This document shows, one piece after another, positions 21,031 to 30,915 of a DNA stretch of 64,000 bases (position 1 is the first letter of the stretch; the number at the start of each line of letters is the position of its first letter). The notes beneath the pieces were generated by a model. It had not been told where the DNA came from. It saw only the letters and a program-made list of their open reading frames with translations, and made no database searches. The position numbers were made by a program, and so were the translations under genes. The stretch spans positions 2,387,187 through 2,451,186 of the forward strand of contig NC_092468.1 in assembly GCF_047495875.1 (NCBI RefSeq), read 5' to 3'. The stretch comes from Pithys albifrons albifrons (Eukaryota; Chordata; Aves; Passeriformes; Thamnophilidae).

Positions 21031-22680
21031 GAGTGTTGCTGGAATGTGAGCAGACCCTGAAGACTTTCTTCTTGGCAGGACTTTTTCAGTTGTGAAAAAA
21101 GGGGACACAACTAGCTGGAGTCACTTGGGAGGACACAAAAACACCGTTTGAGAAGAAGTTCCAAGGCCTCTATTTTGGGATTCAGACTCAGCCCTGGCAG
21201 CTCTTTGACCTCACTGTGGGACCTCAATGCTGTTGCTCACAGACTCCACCACATGGCCAAAGGAGCACATGGGTGGGTTGGGGTTGGATGCTGCTCCATC
21301 CATCTGAACAGAGCCCATGCACATGGTTTGTCCACATAATGAATAGCATTAGGATAAAAGCAAGTGGGATGCTCTGCAGTCTGGTATTTCTTCCTTATCT
21401 TTCATCCTCATGGCTGATTGCAGGCACAGAATGCTCTGTGTAGACCAGGCAGGGGTCTCAACACCCTCAAACTGGCAGAGGTGGTGCCAGGGCTGGTCAG
21501 GGGAAAATTCTGCTCAAAACATTGGTTAAAAAAAGGGATTGGTGGAAGCAGAGTAGGAAATGCCTAATAAGGCTTTGAATGGGTATGGAAGATACCAGGA
21601 GGGATGTGCTGGTGGAGGGGGAAAGCAATGCAAGAGGCCAGCAGTGAGAACTGCTGAAGGGGATGACAAACCCCCCGTAGCACAGCTTGAAACATTGCTC
21701 CTGTGCCAGTAAACAGAGACTATAAACCTGTTCCCAGCATGCTGTTTTATTCCAAGGTCCTTTCACTAAATCCCCTGTGGCACCAAGAGAAAGGCGACTG
21801 CAGAGGGTGTGAAGTGGCACCGGATGGGAGGTCCCCAAAGAATGGGACCCCCATCCAGGCTCAGGGGGAGGGTGACAACCCATGGCAGGGTTGTGTGTGC
21901 ACAAACACGTGGCAAAAGACTTTGCTGCAGCCTGAAAAAATCCTTCACATGCCCTAAACCTCAAGTTTTAACCTCATTGGAGAGAGTTAAAAAGGCAAGG
22001 CAACAATAAAAATACCCTGCCAGGTACCGTTTTCAGCCCCTCTGGTTTATGTCCAGATTAATTTGTTTTATGTAGGTGAACACAGAGAGGAGAGAGAAAA
22101 GCTGGCAGAGGGAAAGCAGCTTTCCTGGCTGGAGGGGCCAGCTCCCACCTTGACCATAGCAGTTCTGGAGAACACCAGTGGCAGGTTTTCTGTCTCCCTG
22201 GTGCTGAGAAAAGCCTGCAAGACTTAGGAGGGGTTTCCTGTGCTCCTGTCTCACCAGGTCAGTCTTGTATCCCTGTTTTGGGGGTTGCTGTTGGCTCCAA
22301 GCTGTCTCCCCAAAATTATTACAGGCTCAGAGGACCAAGGCTGTCAGCAGGGATGCTGCACATGGAGGTGCATCTCCCTCACTTCATGCTTTTCTCATTT
22401 GCTCAGGCACCAACAGTGTCTTTTAGACTTTCCATTCACCTCTAAGAAGGAACATTCATGTTTTTTCTCAGACAGCTCAACAAACTAGACAAACCAAGAG
22501 CTGTCAAGATCCTTCCTTAACACCACCTCTGTGTTCCCTTGCCCGTTCTTCCCTGTGGGTTGGACAACTTCTTCCTTGCAGAGAACTACTCAGGTAAAGT
22601 CTTGCCCATGATACCACCACAGTGTCACTGGTCTAAACTGGGAATGCTTCACCCAAGAGAGGCTCAGACCCTTTGCTTTT
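21031..22680. other. Unique non-coding DNA
   Basis: No repeat family, RNA gene or exon recognised. The longest frame (155 codons, minus, 21497-21964) has no recognisable domain. Confidence 0.3.
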
Positions 22681-22990
22681 CCTTTGTACAACTCACTGGT
22701 GGCTCATAGACATCCTCTGGTTAACTAATACACTCACATCTCTCTGCTCCTCTCTCGTTTCCAACTGATGAGCTCCCAGTTTAGAGCAGAATTTCTTGTT
22801 AATCCCCAAGTGCATGACCTTGCATTTAGTAGTCTTAAATTTCATCCCATTTCCTTTACTCTCGTCTTCAAGATTATGCAGTTCTCCATGTATGGTATTG
22901 TGATCCTCCTTTACTTTGCTGACGGCTCCTAAATTTATGAGGACTAGAAAATTGCCAGGAAACTTAAGGCCAAGCCTGGCAGTCAATTCA
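22681..22990 (-). pseudogene. Old CR1-like LINE fragment, RT C-terminal region
   Basis: An open minus-strand frame of 97 codons reads like the part of CR1 ORF2 after the FADD box: ELHNLEDESKGNGMKFKTTK, CKVMHLGINKKF, LGAHQLETREEQRDVSVLV, NQRMSMSHQ. The pattern NGMKF..TKCKVMHLG...LGA..LE...E.D..VLV matches CR1 family reverse transcriptases. It differs strongly from the young CR1 copies here, so it is an older, unrelated insertion. Confidence 0.85.
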
Positions 22991-23570
22991 CCTTGGATGG
23001 AAGGGCAGATGGGGGTGAAATCCTCCAGCTACACAGGGGTGCAGGGGACAGAAATAAACCAGCAAGTGGCTTCCTGAGGCAGAAGTCACACACTCCATAC
23101 AAAATCACCCAGCATGGGATCTCTCAGAGAGGGAAAAAGCTTCTCTGATCAGTTTTCTGTTCAACTGGGAGATGGTCTAGTTGGTTCCTTGGTGGTCGAA
23201 CATGGTCTGTTAACATGTCTGGGAGCTGGGGTGGGAGGTTGGCAGACTGTTGAGGTGGCTGGACAGCACCTCTGGTCCATCCAGACCAGGGAAGACTGAG
23301 TGGCAGAAGCCTGCAGTGAGTTCCCTCTTGTTCTGTGGCACAAAAGAATAACCCCCTGCCAAAATGATGGATCTTCTGCCTGGAAGGTGGTTGTGCTGCA
23401 TCTACTGCCCCAGCAGCCAGGCAGCTACACCACATTGCCAGCACAGGTCCCCTCCTCTACCAAAAATGCGGTTTGATATATAAGGCACTGATTCCTAAAG
23501 TCACCAGGATGTTCTGGATGCCCTCACTCACATCTCAAATTAGAAGAAGGAAGCCAGGAAGGTGTCAGAG
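22991..23570. other. Unique non-coding DNA
   Basis: Nothing recognised. Overlapping minus-strand frames at 23124-23444 have no domain. Confidence 0.3.
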
Positions 23571-23711
23571 ATCACAGAGTATCTTGAGTTGGAAAGGACC
23601 CACAAGGATTGTCGAGTCCAACTCTTATGTGAATGGTCCATAAAGGGATTGAACCCACAACATTGGGGTTATTAGCACCAGGCTTTAACCAACCGAGCTC
23701 ATCTCAGGGTC
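23571..23711 (-). mobile_element. tRNA-Ile-derived SINE (TguSINE1-like)
   Basis: Antisense copy. The CR1-like tail is at the left (TTGAGTTGGAAAGGACCCAC, GAGTCCAACTCTTATG). The tRNA-Ile head is at the right, with the B-box complement GGGATTGAACCCA and the A-box complement AACCAACCGAGCTCATCTC. Confidence 0.85.
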
Positions 23712-24100
23712 ATGCTGGTGGGACCCCAGACTTGTCTGTCCCTACCCCACCTCCCACCCACTTCTCTGCTTAAAACTTGGCTTTATTTCCTTCTCTGTGT
23801 GCTCTCAAAAGGCTTGTGCACCATCACCCCTGAGAGTGAGGCTGCTGAACAGCGAGTGGCATCTTCTGCTTCCCAAGCACAGACATATTTCAGGATAAAT
23901 GAGAACCCTGTGGGATGCTCCTCTCCAAACTCCTCAGCGCCAGGAGACCTCCTGCAGCTGCATCCCCTCAGAGCCCCCATTTGCCTCTGCCAAATCCCCT
24001 GTCTGCACGGAGTTAGCCTCTCACCTCCCTCCATTCCAGAGGGAGAGCAACTGTTTGGCACTAAGCAGTGAGCCGAGGGGATTCAGCCCTCCCGATCAGC
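23712..24100. other. Unique non-coding DNA
   Basis: Nothing recognised. Frames on both strands (92-119 codons) have no domain. Confidence 0.3.
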
Positions 24101-24560
24101 ACAGCTAAAGCATGAAATGAGAACACCGACGGGCAGCGCGAGCAGGGGGGACTCTGCGGCCGCTTCTGGCCAGAAAAATAAGAAATAAAAAATAAAAAAT
24201 AAGGCAGGAAGAAAGCAGAGCCTTTGCATTATTCTGCGCTCCGTTCAGGCCGCCGATGCTCTATTTTTACACCCCTTCCCATCTCCCCTCAGCCCAGTCC
24301 CCTCCTCCTCCACCCGCACAGGCAAAGTTCTTGAATCAGCAGATTCTGAGCTTGGGAGCGGCAAAGAGCTATTGAGGGCCGGGCTCTGATAGCATTACAA
24401 CCATCCATGGAGCCATTTTCTGTGGCGAATCGCTGAGTTCTACCTGGTTATCTCCTGCCTTGCACATCACTTCCGAATGACATGCTCTCAGTCTGGGCAA
24501 AAAATGAGAGTTTTTTTTTAAAGAGCTGGGATTTCAATAATATGTGACGAAAGGATGAGA
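24101..24560. other. Conserved-looking non-coding stretch
   Basis: Holds a short (AATAAAA)n run at 24176-24203. Around it lies repeat-free DNA with isolated CpGs (GACTCTGCGGCCGCTTC, TGTGGCGAATCGCTGAG) and TATTCTGCGCTCCG. It may be a regulatory element; not tested. Confidence 0.28.
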
Positions 24561-25887
24561 TTACTTTCTGAGGTGGGAGAAGGCGAGAGAGGGGGAGAGA
24601 GGGAGAAGAGATGAAGAGCAAGTTCTTGGTCCTTTATGGAGTTTCACAGCAAGGCTTCTCTCTTGGTGGTAAGGATGGCCCAGTCATCCTTCTTTGGATG
24701 GCTTCTTACCCTTTCCCAGGTGAGGAGGGCCCAGGTATCCAAGATATCCAAGAGGTATATGAGCAATGCAATAAATTAAATTAATTTAAAGCTCTGGCTA
24801 ACAAAGAAATTGCCTGGCTGCAAATGGCACTGGAAGCAGAAGCTGCACTAAAGAGTGGCTGAGCTGCAGCTGCAATTTCAAAGACGGGTTTCAACTTGAA
24901 GAAGTCACAACATATCCAAGGCTCACCTGGTAGTTTTATTTCCAAGTGTCCAAATTAGCCAAAAGTCAGTTGGAAATGGAGGTGGGGGTGTGGGAACATC
25001 AGTGAGATGCTCTCAGACAGAGGGGTGGATGCATGGACTGTGTATGGGCTGGTGGTGGAGCCAAGGAGAGACTTTTCTGATGTCAAACATTCCCCTGTTC
25101 AGCAGAGTTGGACTCATTCCGCTGTGATAATCCTTTTCCTGCCTTCAGATAATTCCTGTGCCTGTATTCTCGAGCCCAGGTGCTTATCAGCTTCCCTCCC
25201 CATGGTTGCTGGGTGCATCACTGGGTTTATCTTTCCAGCACCCCTCTGAGCAAGCAGTGCTGTCATCCCCCAGGTACCAGAGAGGAACTGAGACCACTGG
25301 GATAGGGAACCTGCAGGGCCTCTCCATGGTCACACATGGAACTGGCTGTAGAGCAGAAACAACCCCAAGGCACAGACTTATGTCTAAACCTTTGTTTCAA
25401 CACTCGGGTGGGTGGCAAGGAAAAAAACCCAAACTCCATAAAAAAAGGCAAAGGCAGGTTGTGTGGGTTTATCAAGTCTTCAGATGCTCTTCTACTCCCT
25501 GGGGAAGTCCATTCAGACTGAGGAAATCCTGTGGCACTGTAGCTGAGCATTAGGCAGGGTCACAAATGCTTTTGTAGGAGCCATGGCTCTGCTGGAGCCA
25601 TTGTGGTGTTCAGCACTTGAGTAGGATTTAGGGGTTTCTCCAGGGACTGCTTCTTTATGAGGGACATTGCTGGGAGGGAGATGCAATTCCTGCCCAGCAG
25701 AGGCTGGAGAAGATCAGTTCCCTGCCCAGGAGTAGGTGACCAAGAAAAATCTTCCTGGCAATTTCCCACAGGCAGCAGCTTCCAGTGGTTAGAAGGTCAC
25801 CAGGGCTGCATGGAGGGCATCAGCACCAGAGCTAAACAGCTTCAAACTGTGTGGATAAACACGGACATTTCACTGTCTGAGCAGAAT
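24561..25887. other. Unique non-coding DNA
   Basis: A purine-rich patch, GAGAGAGGGGGAGAGAGGGA, lies near 24586-24612. No other feature is recognised. The frames of 95-131 codons near 25160-25550 overlap on both strands and show no domain. Confidence 0.3.
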
Positions 25888-25900
25888 AAAACAGGGCTGT

Positions 25901-26210
25901 GTGTGTGTGGCTCGGCTTCACGAACGAAGCTTTGGGCAGGGCTGTCCCCACGTGGGTGGGCCCTTCCAGCCTGCGCAGTGGATTTTAGGTGAGGCTCAGC
26001 GTGCGCAGAACTGGCCCCACCGTTTCAGTCCTGAGGTTCATCTGCCACGGCTGAGCGAGCTTGGACAGTGCCAGTGAAGTCCTCAGGACTAGAACCTACA
26101 GCACCCGGCATTTCCCAGGAGGTCTCCCATCCAAGTACTAATCCAGGGCTGACCCTGCTGAGCTTCCGAGATCTGACGGGTTCGGATGGCAGGGAGGCAT
26201 TTAACTGCCC
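25901..26210 (-). mobile_element. 5S-rRNA-derived SINE, full length
   Basis: Read on the minus strand. The 5S rRNA-derived head spans about 26095-26210: ATCTCGGAAGCTCAGCAGGG (box A region), then TTAGTACTTGGATGGGAGAC (box C) and GCCGGGTGCTGTAGG. A body of roughly 190 bp not related to 5S follows (GTCCTGAGGACTTCACTGG, GAAACGGTGGGGCCAGTTCT, CACTGCGCAGGCTGGAAGG), then a short (CA)n tail at 25901. It is flanked by 13-bp duplications AAAACAGGGCTGT (25888-25900) and AAAAGAGGGCTGT (26211-26223), one mismatch, confirming a retrotransposed unit of about 310 bp. Confidence 0.93.
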
Positions 26211-26223
26211 AAAAGAGGGCTGT

Positions 26224-26761
26224 AATTCCTCCTTAAAGCCCCCAAGCTCCATCCCAAACGTGTCTCCAGGGCAAAGCTGCACAGTCTCGGTCTCACCAAG
26301 GTGCTGCTCACCCCTGGCACCCACCGGGACGTGCTCTTTGCTCTCCCATTCATTTACCAGGCACAGTGGGCAGGGAGAGCAACCAGAGCAGGAGAGAGGA
26401 GTTCTCCCTGTCCCTGCTGTGATCACCTGCTCGTCACAGCCAGTTGGGGCTGAGGGTGTCAGGGAACAATCTGACAGAGTGCACCGGGTGAAATTCCCCT
26501 GCCTTCTGTCTTTAGATAAGGGCGCTATCACTGACTCAACATATTTTATGTATAACACACCTGATGCAAAAAGCATTCAAGCATCAGGCTTGTTTAAATG
26601 TGTTTGATGGTATCTGGGAAAACCAGTTAAGGCTTCCCGGCTCGCTGCGGGATGCTCTGTGTGCAGAATCACTGCAGGAGAGCCCATGGGGCTCGTCCTC
26701 CCTGCTCCAACCTGCCTGGTGCCAGGGCCCAGGGAAGGGAGGGGGACAGGCCCCTCCAGAA
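26224..26761. other. Unique non-coding DNA
   Basis: Nothing recognised. The overlapping frames of 179 (+) and 183 (-) codons at 26025-26607 run from the SINE into this region and have no domain. Confidence 0.3.
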
Positions 26762-27175
26762 GAATCATAGAATCAGTTGGGTTGGAAGAGACCTCTGAGA
26801 TCATCAAGTCCAACCCTTGATCCAACCCCACTGTGATCACCAGATCATGGCACTCAGTCTCACCTTAAAAACCTCCAGGGTCAGAGAATCCACCCCCTCT
26901 CTGGGCAGCCCATTCCAATGCCTGAGCACTCTCTCTGAAAAGAATTTCTTCCTGATATCCAACCTAGACCTCCCCTGGCAGAGCTTGAGCCCATCATGCC
27001 CCCTTGTCCTATTGCTGAGTGCCTGGGAGAAGAGACCAACCCCCACCTGGCCAGAACTTCCCTTCAGGCAGTTCCAGACAGTGCTGAGGTCACCTCTGAG
27101 CCTCCTCTTCTCCAGGCTGAACACCCCCAGCTCCCTCAGCCTCTCCCCACAGCACTTGTGCTCCCATCAAACCAC
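26762..27175 (-). mobile_element. CR1 LINE 3' fragment
   Basis: Antisense copy of the young CR1 subfamily: GTTGGAAGAGACCTCTGAGA, CTGGGCAGCCCATTCCAATG, AAGAATTTCTTCCTGATATC, CTGAGGTCACCTCTGAGCCT. It breaks off at the position meaning 'CCACAGCACTTGTGCTCC', where unique DNA begins. Confidence 0.92.
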
Positions 27176-27424
27176 AGTGCTGGGTCCTGACCTGCTGGTG
27201 TCACTGCCCTGCTGCTGGCACCCCAAGGAGGAGTTTGGCTTCCCCAGATTTCCAGCTGCCCCCTGCCCTGAACCCAACTCCTTGCCCAGCAGCACCCTCA
27301 TGTTCTCCCAGCTTTTCCAAGAACAGGCTGACGTCGCTGCAGATCGAGGGGCAGAGGCCACAGAGCACCCAAACAAGAACAAGTCCCCAGATGGCACGGC
27401 ATGACCTGGGGAGATCCTTGAATC
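27176..27424. other. Unique non-coding DNA
   Basis: About 250 bp between two CR1 tips, with no repeat recognised. Confidence 0.3.
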
Positions 27425-27509
27425 AGAGAATCATAGAATGGATTGGGTTGGAAAAGACCTCCGAGATCAGCAAGTCCAACCCTTGATCCAACCCCACTGT
27501 GATCACCAG
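27425..27509 (-). mobile_element. CR1 LINE 3' tip
   Basis: Antisense tip of the same CR1 subfamily (TTGGGTTGGAAAAGACCTCC, AACCCTTGATCCAACCCC). Its 5' edge runs into a perfect inverted repeat. Confidence 0.88.
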
Positions 27510-27558
27510 CCCAGGACTCTGTGCCCTGGACTGGTGATCACAGTGGGGTTGGATCAAG
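27482..27558. repeat. 28-bp perfect inverted repeat (CR1 foldback)
   Basis: The left arm 27482-27509 (starting CTTGATCCAACCCC) and right arm 27531-27558 (ending GGGGTTGGATCAAG) are exact reverse complements over 28 bp. The 21-base spacer itself contains CCAGG (27511-27515) and CCTGG (27525-27529), so the stem continues for five pairs after one mismatch. Confidence 0.97.
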
Positions 27559-27596
27559 ACATGGTGGATTCTCACTCAGTGCCACATCCACAGAAT

Positions 27597-27785
27597 CACA
27601 GACTCATAGAATGGATTGGGTTGGAAAAGACCTCCGAGATCATCAAGTCCAACCCTTGGTCCAACTCCAGCCCCTTTACCAGATCATGGCACTCAGTGCC
27701 ACGGCCAAGCTCAGCTGAAAAACCTCCAGGGATGGGGAATCCACCCCCTCTCTGGGCAGCCCATTCCAATGCCTGAGCACTCTCC
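27597..27785 (-). mobile_element. CR1 LINE 3' fragment
   Basis: Antisense young CR1 3' end (TTGGGTTGGAAAAGACCTCC, CCATGGCACTCAGTGCC-like text, CAGCCCATTCCAATGCCTGA), 5' truncated at CACTCTC. It is the third tip of this subfamily within 1 kb. Confidence 0.92.
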
Positions 27786-28296
27786 TTCTCCTCTGCCATT
27801 GTCAGCGATGGAGGGAACAAATTCCTGACCTTTCTCAGCTGCTCTCACTGGGAGAGGATAAACCCTCAGTTCTGGCTTAGTCTAAAACAGGACCAAGAAG
27901 TTCAAAGCCAGAAAAGCTCCCATGCAGCCTGACACCCCCCATGGAGGAATCCTGCTGTCCCTCCTCAAGGCTGCTCCTGCCTGTGCTGGGAACTGCAGCA
28001 AAGCACATTCCTTATCCTGGCCCCCTGTTTCTCCACCTGCAAAATGAGGCTTCCAATTTGGAAAGCCAAAAAAAAAAACACTTTGAAAAATAAATCCAGA
28101 GATGGGAGACACCTACAAAAAAAAATCCCAATTCTTTTCCTAAATCACAGTTTAACAAATGAATTTTTATTCCCTGTGTGTACCAGGAGGCTGCAGTTTG
28201 GTGATGTTCAGAATTTGGGAGGGAAAATCCAACAATTCCGTATTTTTGAAAGTTTTTTTTCTGTTTGAAACTGGTGCTTTGCCACAACAGCCTTGG
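27786..28296. other. Unique non-coding DNA
   Basis: Nothing recognised except two short A-runs near 28065 and 28118. Confidence 0.3.
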
Positions 28297-28375
28297 TTGG
28301 GGTGGAGGAAGAGGAGGAAGAGGAGAAGGAGGAAGTGAAGGAGGAGGAAGAGGAGGAGGAGAGGAAGGGGGGGTG
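28297..28375. repeat. GGA/GAA purine tract
   Basis: Almost pure purine on the + strand (GGAGGAAGAGGAGGAAGAGG and variants) for about 75 bp. Confidence 0.9.
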
Positions 28376-28479
28376 TGTGCAGGGTGTCTGGGGCTGGTGG
28401 CAAAGGATCCTTTTGTGAGGATCAGCAGTTCCCTGCTCTTTTATCCCAGGCAAAGATTACATTTAACTCCCAGGGGTCT

Positions 28480-28805
28480 TTGCTTCCTCAGATCCTTTTC
28501 AGACTGAGTCACTGTAGCACTGCAGATAGTTTGGGGTGTCCTTTCATTTTTATTTTATTTTTTTTGACAGTATTAAATGTATACCCCAGTGAGCCATAAA
28601 TCAGTGGTTTATCAGAGAATAAATCATATCTGTAATAAGGGACCACTTCTTTTTAATTGGACAGTGCATTAAATGAAACAGATATACTTCCTCAAAGAAT
28701 ACAAAACTGTGTCAGCTCGCCTGCTTTAATGAATTTTAATTTTAAACCACCTTTTCTTCGAGAGAAAAGCTATTTCCCCCCTCCACTCTCCAGTCAAATT
28801 ATATT
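28480..28805. other. Conserved-looking non-coding stretch
   Basis: AT-rich, repeat-free DNA: GAGCCATAAATCAGTGGTTT, AATAAATCATATCTGTAATA, TTTTTAATTGGACAGTGC, GCTTTAATGAATTTTAATTT. Candidate regulatory element, not tested. Confidence 0.33.
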
Positions 28806-29249
28806 CTGACTGGAGGATTTGCTGAGTTTTATGGGTTATTGTGCTCACACCACTTTATCTTTCATTCCTATGGTATTGCAGGAGCTTTTCCTCCAAGTTC
28901 CAATTGGTTTGTGTGGAGATGGACCTTTAGCAGATGGAAATTTGTTTGTGTGGGGGAGATGTCCACGTGGTTGGTGCTGGAGAAGTGGTTGGTTCAGGTT
29001 ATACTTGTGAGAGCATTGCCATAAAAGAGACCCTGAAAGTGCTCCTGAATCGTGGGGAAATCTCTGCTCTGACTGTTAAATAATTAGGGAAATGAGGAGT
29101 GACCACAGGGAGTAAATTCCTGGAGAAGAGGAGGATTTGTTTTGTTTGTAAGCAAGTGTGGACCATCTGATAGGGGAATAAAACAATGGGATGTGTTAAA
29201 GGATCAGAGATATGGCACAAATGACCTCAAATTGTAAAACAGAGATGAG
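28806..29249. other. Unique non-coding DNA
   Basis: Nothing recognised. Confidence 0.3.
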
Positions 29250-29740
29250 CAGCTCTGCTGGGAGGAAAGGCTGGGAGAGCTGGGATTGTTCAGCCTGGAG
29301 AAGAGAAGCTTTGGGGTGACCTCATTGTGGCCTTCCAGGGCCTGAAGGAGCTACAAGAAAGATGGAGAGAGACTATTGACAAGGGGCTGGAGTGCCAGGA
29401 CAAGAGGGAATGGCTCTGAACTGAAAAAGAGAAGGTTCAGATTGGATATCAAGAAGAAATTCTTGGCTGTGAGGGTGGGCAGGCCCTGGCACAAGGTTCC
29501 AGAGAAGCTGTGGCTGCCCCATCCCTGGGAGTGTCCAAGGCCAGGCTGGACAGGGCTTGGAGCAACCTGGGACAGTGGGAGGTGTCCCTGTCCATGGCAG
29601 GGGGTGGGACTGGATGGGCTTTAAGGTCCCTTCCTACCCTGGAGCAACCTGGGCTGGTGGGAGGTGTCCCTGCCCATGGCAGGGGGTGGGACTGGATGGG
29701 CTTTAAGGTCTCTTTCAACATAAACCATTCCAGGTTTCTA
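29250..29740 (+). mobile_element. CR1 LINE 3' fragment with terminal duplication
   Basis: Sense CR1: GAGCAGCTCTGCTGGGAGGA, GTTCAGCCTGGAGAAGAGAA, GAGGGTGGGCAGGCCCTGGC, CTGTGGCTGCCCCATCCCTG. The last part is tandemly duplicated with an 82-bp period: GGAGCAACCTGGG begins at 29559 and again at 29641. The copy ends at TTCAACATAAACCATTCC. Confidence 0.92.
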
Positions 29741-30153
29741 TGTACTGTCTTTTTCTCATTCAGATCACAACGTTTTTAGGGCAGCAACAACTGACCAAGA
29801 GAGGGAATTCTGGTCCTTTGGGAAAATCCTGACATTTTTGACATTTGTCACAAGATGATCTGAAACAGTCTGTTCAGGAGGGTTGCACTTTGCACGTGGC
29901 TTTTGTGTCACTCAAGGTTGGGCATCACACCTGAACAAGTCCCTTGGGAGCATTTGCAGCTGGTGAAAGAAGACCAGACCTTATGGAAGTGGTGGCTCCC
30001 ATAGCAGAGAGCTGGGCCAGGACTGCTGTCCATGTGCTGTTCCATCCCTGGGGCCAGGGCTGTGGGATCTCCCACCCCACACTGCTCAGGTGCAGGTAGG
30101 GATGAAGTTCTGATGACTTGTGGGGGTTGCAAGTGTGGTGAGGGGCTTGGTGA
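29741..30153. other. Unique non-coding DNA
   Basis: Nothing recognised. The last four bases (30150-30153, GTGA) are the left target-site duplication of the LTR that follows. Confidence 0.3.
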
Positions 30154-30726
30154 TGATGCCAAAGGGGTTTTTGTTCTGATTTTCACATTTTGTAGATTTT
30201 AGGAACACAGTAGTTGTAGATTTTTAGAGGGTTAATATTTCTAACAGTTTAATGCCTTTCTATCACTACCCCTGTCCCAGAACAGGGAGCTCAAATTCCT
30301 TTAGTTAATTAATCTTGTTTAGACTCCTTTCCAAGGTAGAGCTGAAGGATATCAGAAGGCCCACAGAAGGAAACATAAACACAGGTCAGAGTGACCCAAA
30401 AGCCAGAACTGGATGAACTCCAAGAGACCTTTGTGTGCCTGAGGAAGAAGAGTTGATGAAGACAGAGGGTCTTGACGACCCCAGATCCAATTCCAGGGGG
30501 TTGGTCCAGGAGTGGGACTGGGGCTGGACTGAGAAATGTGTAAAGCAATGATTGGAGGGATCTTATTATAAAAGCCATGGAAACAGGAACTGGGACACAT
30601 GGATGTCATCCTGTATTCCTGTGGGCTGTAGGCCTGGGATATTAAAGGACCTTTACTTTTTATCTTACCCTGCACTAACGTGGCTCAGAGTCCTGTTTTT
30701 GGGGGGAAGGGTCATTCACAGCAACA
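30154..30726 (+). mobile_element. Solo LTR of an endogenous retrovirus (family 1)
   Basis: A 573-bp element starting TGATGCCAAAGG and ending CAGCAACA, flanked by a perfect 4-bp duplication GTGA (30150-30153 and 30727-30730). The second copy at 55.07-55.64 kb defines the same ends. Inside are TATAAAA (30567-30573) and ATTAAA (30641-30646), about 70 bp apart, which suits promoter and polyadenylation signals in + orientation. No internal retroviral genes flank it. A 4-bp duplication suggests a class I (gammaretrovirus-like) origin. Confidence 0.88.
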
Positions 30727-30794
30727 GTGAACAGGGGAGGGCAGAGTCACAAAGCAAGAGAAGGCCTTTCATATGGTAGATAAGACAAAATCAG

Positions 30795-30915
30795 ATGACT
30801 ATCACAAAATAAACATTAAACAAACCGAAAAAAACCCCAAACAAACAAAAAACTCCCCAAACAAACAAAAACCTCCCCAAACAAACCAATTCATTAAAAA
30901 AAAAAAAAAAAGAAA
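30795..30915. repeat. A-rich (CAAA)n low-complexity tract
   Basis: Repeats of AACAAACAAAAA and CCCCAAACAAAC ending in a run of A and a related A-rich tail. Confidence 0.85.
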
